Assembly: GCF_032884065.1 (NCBI RefSeq)
Contig: NC_088872.1
Location: 38,755,979-38,819,978, forward strand
DNA: 64,000 bases
From: Artemia franciscana
Lineage: Eukaryota > Arthropoda > Branchiopoda > Anostraca > Artemiidae
Direction: 5' to 3'
In this document: piece after piece, positions 1 to 8,587 of the stretch
Numbering within the stretch: position 1 is the first letter of the stretch
How the letters are laid out: every line of letters begins with the position of its first letter
Position numbers and translations under genes: made by a program
Notes under the pieces: model-generated
The model's database searches: none
What the model saw: only the letters and a program-made list of their open reading frames with translations
What the model was told of the DNA's origin: nothing

Positions 1-345
1 TATTTATTCATATTTTTTTAGTTTTTTTTTTCTCTTTTATTTTTCAGTTTTTTCCTTTTTTTTAGTTTTTTTCTTTTTTAGTTTTTAGTTTTTTTTAGTT
101 TTTTTACCTTTTTTTAGTTTTTTTTAGTTTTTTTAGTTTTTTAGCTTTTTTAGTTTTTTTATTAGTTTTTATTTTTTTGTAGTTTTTGCCTTTTTTTATT
201 TTTTTCAGTTTTTTTTAGTTATTAGATTTTTACCTTTTTTTAGTTTTTTTTAGTTTTTTAGCTTTTTTAGTTTTTTTTTTCTTTTTAGTTTTTTTTTGTA
301 GTTTTTACCTTTTTTAGTTTTTTTCTTCTTTTGTATTAGTGTGAA
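1..345. repeat. T-rich low-complexity tract with TTTTTTAG units
   Basis: Almost uninterrupted T runs broken by TAG, ACC or CTT, a degenerate minisatellite of TTTTTTAG-like units. The same A-rich/T-rich sequence with CTAAAAA units follows the small ORF of the Helitron-like copy at 4265-4310 and its inverted copy at 4605-4665. This tract is therefore probably an expanded tail of the neighbouring Helitron-like copy. No gene is visible here. Confidence 0.8.
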
Positions 346-427
346 ATAATTCAGACGTCATATGCGGACAAACATGACGTCACCTGATCCATCCACAGAT
401 CCACACACAGACAACTTATTTTTATAT

Positions 428-433
428 ATATAG

Positions 434-503
<70 letters not shown>
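428..503. repeat. (TA)n microsatellite
   Basis: About 75 bases of near-pure TA dinucleotides with one AA interruption. It is preceded by TGACGTCA and an ACAACTTAT-like word, as is the TA tract at 868-926. Confidence 0.9.
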
Positions 504-509
<6 letters not shown>

Positions 510-511
510 TA

Positions 512-718
512 TTGTGATTCCTCGGCACGCTTTCTGTTCTTACTTTCTCTTTCAGCCGCAAGCCTGTTTTCTTGCTGTTCTTGTTATTCCTCGGCACGCT
601 TTCGTTTCTTACTTTCTCTATCAGCCGCAAGTTTTTTGCATAGACTCTTTGAGCAGCTCCCTCGGCTGTTGCCATTGTAGATCCTTCAGTCATTTTACAA
701 TTAAACTTTTTTTCCGTC
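512..718 (-). pseudogene. Degenerate Lys/Glu-rich small ORF of copy A
   Basis: The minus-strand reading begins with a peptide related to MTEEPAMATAEEAAQRVYAK of copy B, then diverges. The stretch coding for SVPRN is duplicated in tandem, and the frame leaves the parental one after about 25 residues. The reading frame continues into a TA microsatellite that would encode a Tyr/Ile run, which is not protein-like. It is a decayed copy with no independent function visible. Confidence 0.55.
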
Positions 719-864
719 CACGATCTTCTTACAATTAAAAATTTGTCTTTGAACAATTTTCTTAAATACTTTTAATGACGTCATCGTCATAAAAAGCATG
801 GCGACAGCTAACTTCATGACGACATGATGACATGACGTCACTCGACAGACCCAGAGACAAACAA

Positions 865-867
<3 letters not shown>

Positions 868-926
<59 letters not shown>
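868..926. repeat. (TA)n microsatellite
   Basis: About 58 bases of pure TA ending exactly where the GC-rich hairpin block begins (CTAG at 927-930). Helentron-type elements are known to insert in AT-rich or TA-repeat targets, which fits this junction. Confidence 0.9.
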
Positions 927-927
<1 letters not shown>

Positions 928-1060
928 TAGCTGTTGGGGTGGCGCTTCGCGCCACCCCAACACCTAGTTGGTGGGGGCGCTTCGCGCCCCCCCAAGCCCC
1001 CCCGCGCGCGTAAGTCGTTACTCGCCATATTAGTTACGCGCCATTGTAGTTGTGTCCCTA
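926..1060. mobile_element. GC-rich double hairpin, Helitron/Helentron-like terminus
   Basis: Two stem-loops stand in otherwise AT-rich DNA. The first has a perfect 13-bp stem (933-945 with 949-961) closed by a TTC loop; the second has an 8-bp stem (973-980 with 984-991) with the same loop. ACTAG/CTAGT flanks the first hairpin symmetrically. A GC-rich hairpin close to a CTAG end, abutting a TA repeat, resembles Helitron-type 3' ends. Which side is the element cannot be decided here. Confidence 0.5.
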
Positions 1061-2220
1061 TGTCCCACCTGTGAATATAGATATATATATATATATATGT
1101 TTTTAACTACGTAAAACTTGCGAATAAACAACATTCTTTGCTGTCCCATTGTCCTGTGCATATAAATAGATTGTTTACCGACTCTTGAAAATGCAACATA
1201 TAATGGTCCATGGGATTTGGGGGTTCACCGTTGGCCTTGACTTGAATTTGGAAATAATGTTTCTTTTAATTTCGGTTTTCCGTGATTTTTTTTTATATAT
1301 CATAATGGAGGCTGGCTCGCCCCTCTTCTATCTACCCCTCGCTTTGACAATACATAATCTCCACATGAAGGTATTTTGCTTTTAAACTTTTAATGATGTT
1401 GGAAGACTCGAAAAGCAAATTGACGGCCCTTTTATTTAATTAATTAAAAAAAAAATTCTGAAAAACATGGTTTTCAGAAAGTAAAGAGCCATATAAAAAC
1501 CTAAAGCAACAAGAAATGAAGTCTTATAACAAGTCAAACTTATAATGACCGAAAATAACTATCAATGGATAAATGAATCCCGAAACAAACAGAAAACATA
1601 CACTGATATAGATGATTCTGAAACGGGCAAAATTAAAATGAATCATCAAGTCAAACCTAAAAGGGACAGAAATTACTACAAGCAAGAGTAGGGCTGCTGC
1701 CCTCTCTCCAAACCTTCCAACGGCTATCAAGTCATTTGCGTTTTATAGAAAACTATAAGCGTCTTCTAACAACATGGCTTATTTTATCAAATCATCGACG
1801 AAAAAAAAGCCATAATAATTAAGTAGACAGTAAAAAACAAATGAAAATAAACTTAATGTTTGCTATACACTGATATAAATTCTAGGAAATCTGAGAAATT
1901 CATGGTTCTAGATTTTATTCAATTGCTTTTTTCTTAGATCTTACAATGTTGTAATTATAAAAGAAAAAGGTTTAAACCATGTTTGGTTTTCAGTAAAGTG
2001 CAAACGACACAATAACGTTAACTAGTTTTAGGAAGGGGGTAGTAACCCGGCTCCTACTTGTGGAAATTTTTGTCTTTTTTAAGTTAGGCTTGATTGTTCA
2101 TTTTAATTTTTACTCATTTTACGATTTATTTATTCACATATATCAGTATATTTTATGTTTACGTTTGACACGAATATTTATTTAGTTTCTATTCGTTTTG
2201 GGATTCATTTATTCATTGTC
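1061..2220. other. Gene-free stretch with dispersed-repeat remnants
   Basis: No ORF of interest. A short AT tract lies at 1079-1098. The text around 1500-2090 resembles a dispersed repeat also present at 14500-14900 and 17940-18300, sharing words such as TCAGTAAAGTGCAAAC and ATTCATTTATT. Confidence 0.5.
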
Positions 2221-2224
2221 TTTA

Positions 2225-3440
2225 GATCCCGGTTAACATCTCCCTCAACGTTCCCTAGAAGTTTCAACTTAATTCCATTAGCCGTTCCTGAGATATTATA
2301 GATTATATCCTATTGATGATTTGGATGCACACATTGTCTTCTGATTTATTTGAATATTTCCATAAGATTCCCTGAGCGTAAACTTAGTACCCTTAGCTGT
2401 TCCTGAGATATTGCAGAAGAACCATTCAGAAAATCTGGAAGCAAATAATGTCTCTCTGATTTAACTCAACATCCCCGTCAAAATCCCCAGAAAGTTTCAA
2501 CTAAATACGCTAAGCCGTTCCCAAGTTATTGCAAATACACCTTTTTGATGATCTAGATGTACATTGTGTCTTTTGATTTATTTCAACAGCCCCTCAATAT
2601 TCCCGTACAGTTGCAAATTAATATTCACAGCCATTTCTAAGATATTGCAGATACAGATACGTCTATTTGACAACCTGGAGGCACGTAGTTTGATTTAGTT
2701 CAACGTTGCCTGAAAATTCAAGCTTAATATCATTAGCCCTTTCTGAGGTATTGTAGATAAAGCCTATCAAGTTAAGATTTATTCATGTTTTATTTAACAT
2801 ACGATGAAGATATGCTATTAATCCACACAAAGACTTTTATATTCCTCAACCCCCTTAAGATTCCGTGAAAATCCAATTTAATAGCCTTAGCCGTTCCTGA
2901 GATAATGCACAAACGCCCTTTTTACAGCCAGGATATACATAGCGTATTTAGACTTAGTTCAACATCCCTTGAAAGACCGATCTTAATACCATCAGCTGTT
3001 CCTGGGCTATTGCAGATACGCCAATTTAGCAACTTGGATGGAAATACTGTCTTTGTTTTAACTCAGCACCTGCCCTCAATATTCCCTGAATTTTTCAGCT
3101 TAATGCCCTTCTCCGCTCCCGATATATTGCAGATACATCATTCAGCTAACCAGAAAGACATAGTGTCTTTTAGCTTGGTTCAGTCATACATTTCCCCACG
3201 AAATTCCTAAAAACTTTCAACTTAATACCTTAGCCGTTCTTTACATATTGCAGATATGTCCTTTTGACAACCAGAATACACATAGTGTCTTTTGATTCAG
3301 TTCAACATCTCCTGAAAGTTTCAACTTGATTCCCTTAGCTATTCCTGAATTATTGCAGATGCGCCCTTTTAAACTCTTTATACAGGTAGTGTCTTTTGAT
3401 TTAATTCAACATCCCCTCTATATTTCCTGAAACTTTCAAC
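2225..3440. repeat. Satellite array, ~10 monomers of ~117 bp
   Basis: A degenerate monomer recurs with landmark GCCGTTCCTGAGATATTGCA followed by AGATACGCC, then a GTGTCTTTTGATTTA-like part and a TTCAACATCCCCT-like part. Copies of the landmark occur near 2282, 2397, 2515, 2632, 2735, 2890, 2993, 3111, 3232 and 3337. Most spacings are 103-121 bases, with one of about 155. The monomers differ by many substitutions, so the array is old. It is non-coding; short ORFs across it are incidental. Confidence 0.85.
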
Positions 3441-3469
3441 TGAGATTTTCTACAAGCCCACCTTTTCCT

Positions 3470-3740
3470 TATAAATATATATATATATATATTGAGATAA
3501 TTTTAATTTGAATAATTTTGACTGTTTAGAACAAAATGATCATCTCAAAATTCTATCAGATGTCTTTGGAGGTTGCAGGAAGGGGGGTAGCAAATAGAGC
3601 AAGGGAGGTGGGCTGGTTGCCCACCAAAACTTTTGAGTATTAAAAAGGACACTAGAACTTTCAAATTTGAAAAGAAAGCCCCCATCAGAAGCTCCTAAGA
3701 CCAATCCTTCCATATGAAGTAGCTCTGAAAAAAAAAATAC
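3470..3740 (+). repeat. AT tract and family A 3'-part fragment
   Basis: After a short AT repeat, 3530-3700 matches the second half of family A: a sentence like ACAAAATGATCATCTCAAAA, a G-rich stretch, a version of GGTTGCCC, then AAAAAGGACACTAGAACTTT. The same order occurs at 5760-5900, 44010-44130 and 63150-63260. It is diverged and non-coding. Confidence 0.6.
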
Positions 3741-3784
3741 ATTAAGGGCTGATGCCTCTTACTACAGGCAATGATAGGATCAGG

Positions 3785-3856
3785 TGACGTCATGTTTCTG
3801 TGTCGGCTGACGTCATGAAATTAGTTGTCGTCATTTTTGCTATGACGGTGACGTCA
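3785..3856 (+). promoter_or_regulatory. Cluster of three TGACGTCA (CRE-type) octamers
   Basis: Perfect palindromic octamers lie at 3785-3792, 3808-3815 and 3849-3856, 51-122 bases before the small ORF starting at 3907. Copy A carries octamers in the same upstream position. TGACGTCA is the consensus for CREB/ATF-type bZIP factors, so a promoter role for the element's ORF is plausible but is inference. Confidence 0.45.
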
Positions 3857-3906
3857 TTAATGGTATTTAAGACATGCGTTCACGGAAAAATGTTTAATTG
3901 TAAAAT

Positions 3907-4186
3907 GACTGAAGAACCTGCAATGGCAACAGCCGAGGAAGCTGCTCAAAGAGTCTATGCTAAAAAACTTGCTGCTGATAGAGAAAGTAAGAAAAGAAAG
4001 CGTGCCGAGGAATCACAAGAACAGCAAGAAAACAGGCTTGCAGCTAAAGAACGCAAAACCGCGCAGTTAGATGAAAATCCACCTGGACAGCGAGAGTCAA
4101 AACATATCAAAACTGAAAATGATAGCGATGATGATTGGGTTTGGGATTTTGACTTGGATAAGGTCATCAATGCCTACCAGATTTAA
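3907..4186 (+). CDS. Small Lys/Glu-rich protein with STPR-like repeat, Helitron-associated
   Basis: An open frame of 92 codons from an ATG at 3907; an in-frame upstream extension to 3800 covers the octamer region and is probably not translated. The protein is rich in Lys, Arg, Glu and Gln, with a segment around residues 20-50 (KKRKRAEESQEQQENRLAAK) predicted to be helical and basic. It resembles the 'score and three' (STPR) repeats often seen in Helitron-linked arthropod proteins. The C-terminus is acidic (SDDD) then hydrophobic. It could be a 5' exon of a longer element protein. Function is unknown. Confidence 0.45.
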
Positions 4187-4985
4187 GTTAAAAAAACAAA
4201 GGTTCGTCGATATGTACTTCATAGTGACGCTGAAAAATAAAGAAGAAAAAGAAAAGTGAAAAAGAAAAAAGGTAAAAAACTAAAAAAAAACTAAAAAGAA
4301 AAAAAAAACTCAAAGAGAAATTACAGACCGGGACACAAATGACGACCGAGACAGAGGGATATAAGTGACGACCGGGAACCTCAAAGAGAAATTACAGACT
4401 GGGACACCCGGACACAAATCACGACCGGGACACAGGGAATATTGTGTCCCTGTGTCCCGGTCGTCATTTATATTCCCTGTGTCCCGGTCGTGATTTGTGT
4501 CCGGGTGTCCCAGTCTGTAATTTCTCTTTGAGGTTCCCGGTCGTCACTTATATTCCCTCTGTCTCGGTCGTCATTTGTGTCCCGGTCTGTAATTTCTCTT
4601 TGAGTTTTTTTTCTTTTTAGTTTTTTTTAGTTTTTTTACCTTTTTTCTTTTTTCACTTTTCTTTTTCTTCTTTATTTTTCAGCGTCACTATGAAGTACAT
4701 ATCGACGAACCTTTGTTTTTTTAACTTAAATCTGGTAGGCATTGATGACCTTATCCAAGTCAAAATCCAAACCCAATCATCATCGCTATCATTTTCAGTT
4801 TTGATATGTTTTGACTCTCGCTGTCCAGGTGGATTTTCATCTAACTGCGCGGTTTTGCGTTCTTTAGCTGCAAGCCTGTTTTCTTGCTGTTCTTGTGATT
4901 CCTCGGCACGCTTTCTTTTCTTACTTTCTCTATCAGCAGCAAGTTTTTTTAGCATAGACTCTTTGAGCAGCTTCCTCGGCTGTTG
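3927..4985. repeat. 1.06-kb near-perfect palindrome abutting the gap
   Basis: Left arm 3927-4442 and right arm 4470-4985 are reverse complements around a 27-base loop. The end pairings give the same coordinate sum (8912) at both ends. The differences I found are single-base length changes in homopolymers: GGG versus GG in the DDWVW codons, and A6 versus A7 before CTTGC. The right arm stops exactly at the run of Ns, so its true length is unknown. Confidence 0.9.
4653..4985 (-). pseudogene. Inverted, frameshifted copy of the Lys/Glu-rich ORF
   Basis: The minus-strand reading repeats the 3907-4186 protein from its AAQRV region to SDDDWVW, then shifts frame because one G of a GGG run is missing and reads on to a different C-terminus (ending KEEKEK). 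The start is lost in the assembly gap. It is part of the palindrome and may be an assembly product rather than a second gene. Confidence 0.6.
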
Positions 4986-5085
4986 NNNNNNNNNNNNNNN
5001 NNNNNNNNNNNNNNNNNNNNNNNNNNNNNNNNNNNNNNNNNNNNNNNNNNNNNNNNNNNNNNNNNNNNNNNNNNNNNNNNNNNNN
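4986..5085. other. Assembly gap of exactly 100 N
   Basis: A run of 100 undefined bases, the conventional placeholder for a scaffold join of unknown size. The sequence to the left is inside a palindrome and the sequence to the right is inside a 10-kb inverted repeat. The physical link between the two sides is therefore uncertain. Confidence 0.99.
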
Positions 5086-6290
5086 TTTCTTTTAGTACTT
5101 TTAAAAAAGCTTTTTATAGTTCTAATTAAACGAATCTTGGGTTTCAGGAGGTGTTCTTTAAGAATTGGTACAAAATTGAAACTTTAGCATAAAGAGCGGG
5201 GTGTTGAGAGGAAAGGAAAAACCCCCTCATATACCTAATAATTTTTTTTTTAAGTTTTAATGTTGCTCTTTGCATTCAGTTAAAAAAAACTCGTTTTTTA
5301 TTTAATTTCTGATCGTATTTCAATAATGCCAGGAATTCTGGCTCCATCTCCACGAAACAATTCCTCCTCCTCACGGATATATCCTCTAGACAATTCAATC
5401 CTAGTGAAAATTTAACCCGGAGAATTATCCTTAAGATCTGCATGCGTAAAATAGAGTTGGCAAAGAGAAAGTAAGATATAAGAAAAATGTCGTGTGGGAA
5501 TTCTGGCAAGCTCCCCCAGTGCGAAATCTCCCCTGAAAAATTCACTCCCTCCTGGAAAATTAACACCCCGTTGAAAGTTCTCCCCATGAAAATCCTCCCA
5601 GTAGAAAATTTGTCTTCCCGACCCAAAAAATATATGCATACTTCTCAATAACAAATACCATGCGTAAACAATGGGCACATTTTATACCTTAAAGATCTTT
5701 CCACAGGGGCTATGGGAGAGGGTCAAGTTATCTTTAAAGGAACAGTTATTCGGCCTTTCAACTATGTTCAACAAAATGGCTATCTCAGAATTTTGATCAG
5801 AAGAATTTGAAAAAAGAGGCCTAGTTGCCTTCCAATATTTTTGGTCATTTAAAAAGGGCACTAGAACTGTTAATTTTTCGTCCGAATGAGCCCTCTCCCA
5901 ATACAATACCCCCTGGATGATGATACAATAACCCCTGAAAAAAACAAATAAACAAATCCGTGATCTGTCTTCTGGCAAAAAAAAAAAAAAAAAAATCCGC
6001 ATTTATGAAGGTATTTACGACAGTAGATTTTTCTGATACGCTGAATCTGGTCGTGTAGTTTTTATGTATATTTTATCCCTTTTAGCGAGTTTTCCCCCTT
6101 TTTTCCTTAATCAGGCTAATTTTCTCATGTTCGTACCCTGTTATGGGTAAAATCAAATTTAATGAAACTTATATATTTTGATATGTCTTTTGGTATTAAA
6201 ATTCCTTTTTTTTAGAGTCTTGCTTGATATTGAGCCGGGTCGCTCCATCTTTACAATTAATTGCTATGAACTGTTTGGTTTTATTACTAG
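5086..6290 (+). repeat. Family A repeat, left arm copy
   Basis: A non-coding family with a fixed order of parts: half of a fold-back, TTTTAATGTTGCTC plus an A/T-rich segment, a block of CCC..GAAAAT units (5500-5610), a CGTAAACAATGGGC word, a segment reading AATGGCTATCTCAGAATTTTG, AAAAAGGGCACTAGAACT, and a terminal part with GAGCCGGGTCGCTCC near 6235. Short ORFs across it (peptides rich in GRIF/GEYF-like words) arise from the repeats and are not genes. Confidence 0.7.
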
Positions 6291-7900
6291 ACTGGCTGGC
6301 TGAATCTTCCAGCTCTTCAGCAATTCTAACAAGTGCCTCTAAACACGTAACTCGTTAATTCCTATTTCAATTGTTTCTCCGCTATCTTTATATTCTCCTT
6401 ATTTTCAAATGATCTATCTCTCAAATAATCTTTGTCAAGCCCCTTCTCCTCTCTATGTAACATAAAGCAGCAAGGAAAATCCTTTGATTTGAAAAACAAG
6501 GAAACAATTGCATGGGAGCATCTTTTTTTCTTTTTATGTTTTTTTTTCTCTGCTGCGAGTGAGGCACAAACTGACATCCCCATTTCTGAGGGAAGGTCGC
6601 TTTGTACTCCGGTAACTGTCTACTACTAAAATACTATTGACTACAATGTGACAAAAGCCTATTTCACCTCCGACTCATCGCTGCTTTCTGCTAAATTCAA
6701 GACTAACTTTTGACTAAATTCAAGACTTTTGAAAGCGTTATTTTGAAAAAGTTGTCCCTCGGCCGAGAGCAAAGCATGTGTCGTAATGCTAGGTCAGTAT
6801 TTTACTATACTTCTTCATAGCAAAAGAAGCTCCTCTAGGCACTATGCATAACATTTCATACACAAGAAAAATAAAATAGAGCTTAGAGAATTAGCTGAGT
6901 CAAAATGACTTTACCAATATTTGTATATTGGTAGAGTCATTTTGACTCAGCTCAAAATGACTTTTTGACTCAGCTCAAAATGGCAGTCATTTTGAGTCAT
7001 TTTGACTCAGCTCAAAATGGCAGGCATTATCTGCTCAGTTTGATCTGAAATACTCTAGCCAAAAAGCAAATTTAATATCTAGGAAGAGAGTCTTATTATA
7101 TAAAAGCTTACAATTACCCTTCCAAATAAGCTACTGTGGGGTGTGCAAAAGGCTGCTGCATTTGTTTACGCGAGTATTGCTCCACAGAGACACGCTCATG
7201 GCCTTAATAGTGGTTTTGACATCACTTTGCCAATTCCGTGTCTGCATCCTTCATGATTAAATTAAAAACAAAAAGTTGTTTTTTCAAATGAGCGATTTTA
7301 AGATTTAAAGCGACCAGAAACTATAATATGTAGAGCGCAATAACTATTACAGATTGGTTGTTGTAAGTGCCTTTTCTTAATATTTACCTGACTGACTTTC
7401 AAATATATGAACCAAAGGTTTTGTTATTTGAAAGAAATTTGGAAAGAGAGAAACTCTATCAATCTGAAAGCATTGTGGGAAGAACATTAAGCTCTTCATC
7501 ATACTGCCCTCATATTGACCTTGAATAACACTTGAAGCACTGAAACAACGATAGTAAAACTTTAGTATAAAACTTTATACTAGTATAAAACTTTAGCATT
7601 TGAAAGAGTTTGTTGATATAAGTACGATTGCTGTGTGTTTTAATGTTACATTAAGGGTCATCCTCAATACAACAGGGCAGTTCTCCCGTCAACCCGTTGC
7701 TTTTTACGCTAAAAATTTAACTATTGTATAGCAATGCGCTATATACTTTTCAAATAAAATAGACGGTATGAAATAGGCTGTTGCCCCTGTCAAAACTCAG
7801 TGCTTACACCTAAGTTCAAGTTTTGTAACTATCAAGTGGATTCTTGACTGTTTCTAATGAGAAGCAACTTCTGAAAAGCTGCTTCTCTGGCTGTTGTCCC
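6290..7900. other. Gene-free part of the left arm
   Basis: Apart from the hairpin at 6893-6952, I see no repeat family or convincing ORF. The mirror is 24990-26630. A short ORF in both arms (73 and 72 codons near 6362 and 26314) diverges in its first part and shows no domain. Confidence 0.5.
6893..6952. repeat. 28-bp-stem hairpin and AGCT-centred repeats (left arm)
   Basis: 6893-6920 pairs with 6925-6952 with one mismatch and a 4-base loop (TTGT). It is followed to about 7025 by tandem copies of CATTTTGACTCAGCTCAAAA, themselves nearly palindromic around AGCT. A mirror copy lies in the right arm at 25945-26004. Confidence 0.85.
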
Positions 7901-7989
7901 ATATTTGATTGACTTAGCTGGGTGATGATTCACTGTGGTTCCTATTTTACTATTCCAAATAAGAAAAAAGGTCCATAGGCTTTTCCTGT

Positions 7990-8290
7990 GTATAATAAAA
8001 AAAGTAAAGAATACAGAATTAGACTTTACAGCCCCTACCGGCGGTGCCGATCTCCGTTTCTTGGCCCTTCAGCCAGGAAGTGCAATGAGGGGTTGGGGGC
8101 CAACCATCCTGTGCTTTTTCACACCCTTTCTGTTTACCTTCCCCATATTTCTCCAGGTACCCATTTAGAGCTGGGTCGACTCTGGCTGAGCTTACAGAAT
8201 CACACCACTGACCCCCGTCGCAAACAAAATAATTGGGAACACTAGGATTCGAACCATGTTCCTCTCTGGCAAAGGATCCTGTATTGTGTA
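7990..8290 (-). mobile_element. tRNA-derived SINE, left arm
   Basis: Read on the minus strand: GGTTCGAATCCTAGTG (pol III B box, 8245-8260), then CAGTGGTGTGATTCTG, CTCAGCCAGAGTCGACCC and AAATGGGTACCTGGAGAAAT. This order is shared with the SINEs at 38165-38415 and 45258-45480. The A-box half is too diverged to recognise. Confidence 0.7.
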
Positions 8291-8380
8291 ATGTATATAA
8301 TTATATGCCTATTAGCCATACAATCTTTTCGGGTAGGCATAAGAATGATTGGTTTTTTCAACTCTGTAGATAATTTTGTT

Positions 8381-8472
8381 ATGGCCACGAAAAATTACAG
8401 ACTAGTCTCAATGCAGCTTATGAAGATTTACTCTCACAGGGGAAAAAAGATCATGGCCACTAAAAATAAAAG
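8381..8472 (+). repeat. 92-bp inverted copy of a LINE segment (left arm)
   Basis: Exact reverse complement of 9367-9458, which is the LINE's own thumb-region DNA. The copy sits beyond the 3' tail of the LINE in opposite orientation, about 115 bases from the TATC tail. The same arrangement occurs in the right arm (23431-23522 and 24416-24507), so it predates the large duplication. Confidence 0.85.
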
Positions 8473-8587
8473 AGACAAACTGATTCACTGAGACTAACTT
8501 CAGTTAGTCTCAAGTGAATGCAGATATAGAGAAGAGATAAAACCCTACTGATTTCGTGCTCAAGGTATCTGCAATCATTACAACTAT

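Larger units (their letters stand above)
350..845 (-). mobile_element. Helitron-like element fragment, copy A
   Basis: Read on the minus strand, this has TGACGTCA octamers (833-840, 776-783), then a degenerate copy of the small Lys/Glu-rich ORF found intact at 3907-4186, then a TA microsatellite and a further TGACGTCA (375-382). The order of octamers and ORF matches copy B at 3780-4270. Assignment to Helitrons rests on the ORF style and the nearby GC hairpins (inference). Confidence 0.5.
3780..4442 (+). mobile_element. Helitron-like element, copy B
   Basis: This runs from TGACGTCA octamers through an intact small ORF (3907-4186) and an A-rich CTAAAAA tail to a block of repeated GGGACAC/ACGACCGG words (4325-4442). 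A related GTGTCCC word occurs beside the GC hairpins near 1050-1065, which links this copy to that terminus. No Rep/helicase gene is present, so if it is a Helitron it is non-autonomous or a fragment. Confidence 0.5.

Noticed and set aside
358..510. A Tyr/Ile-repeat protein tail
   Set aside because: It is translation of the TA microsatellite.
2905..3210. A 101-codon ORF in the satellite
   Set aside because: It spans three satellite monomers with no protein-like conservation between them.
2225..3440. CRISPR array
   Set aside because: Units are contiguous, diverged satellite monomers without short identical repeats and unique spacers, and the DNA is eukaryotic.
5276..5678. Protein-coding genes of 88-116 codons (GRIF/GENF-rich peptides), also mirrored at 27241-27643
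   Set aside because: They are read-through of the C-rich repeat block of family A; several frames are open at once and no domain or splice context is present.
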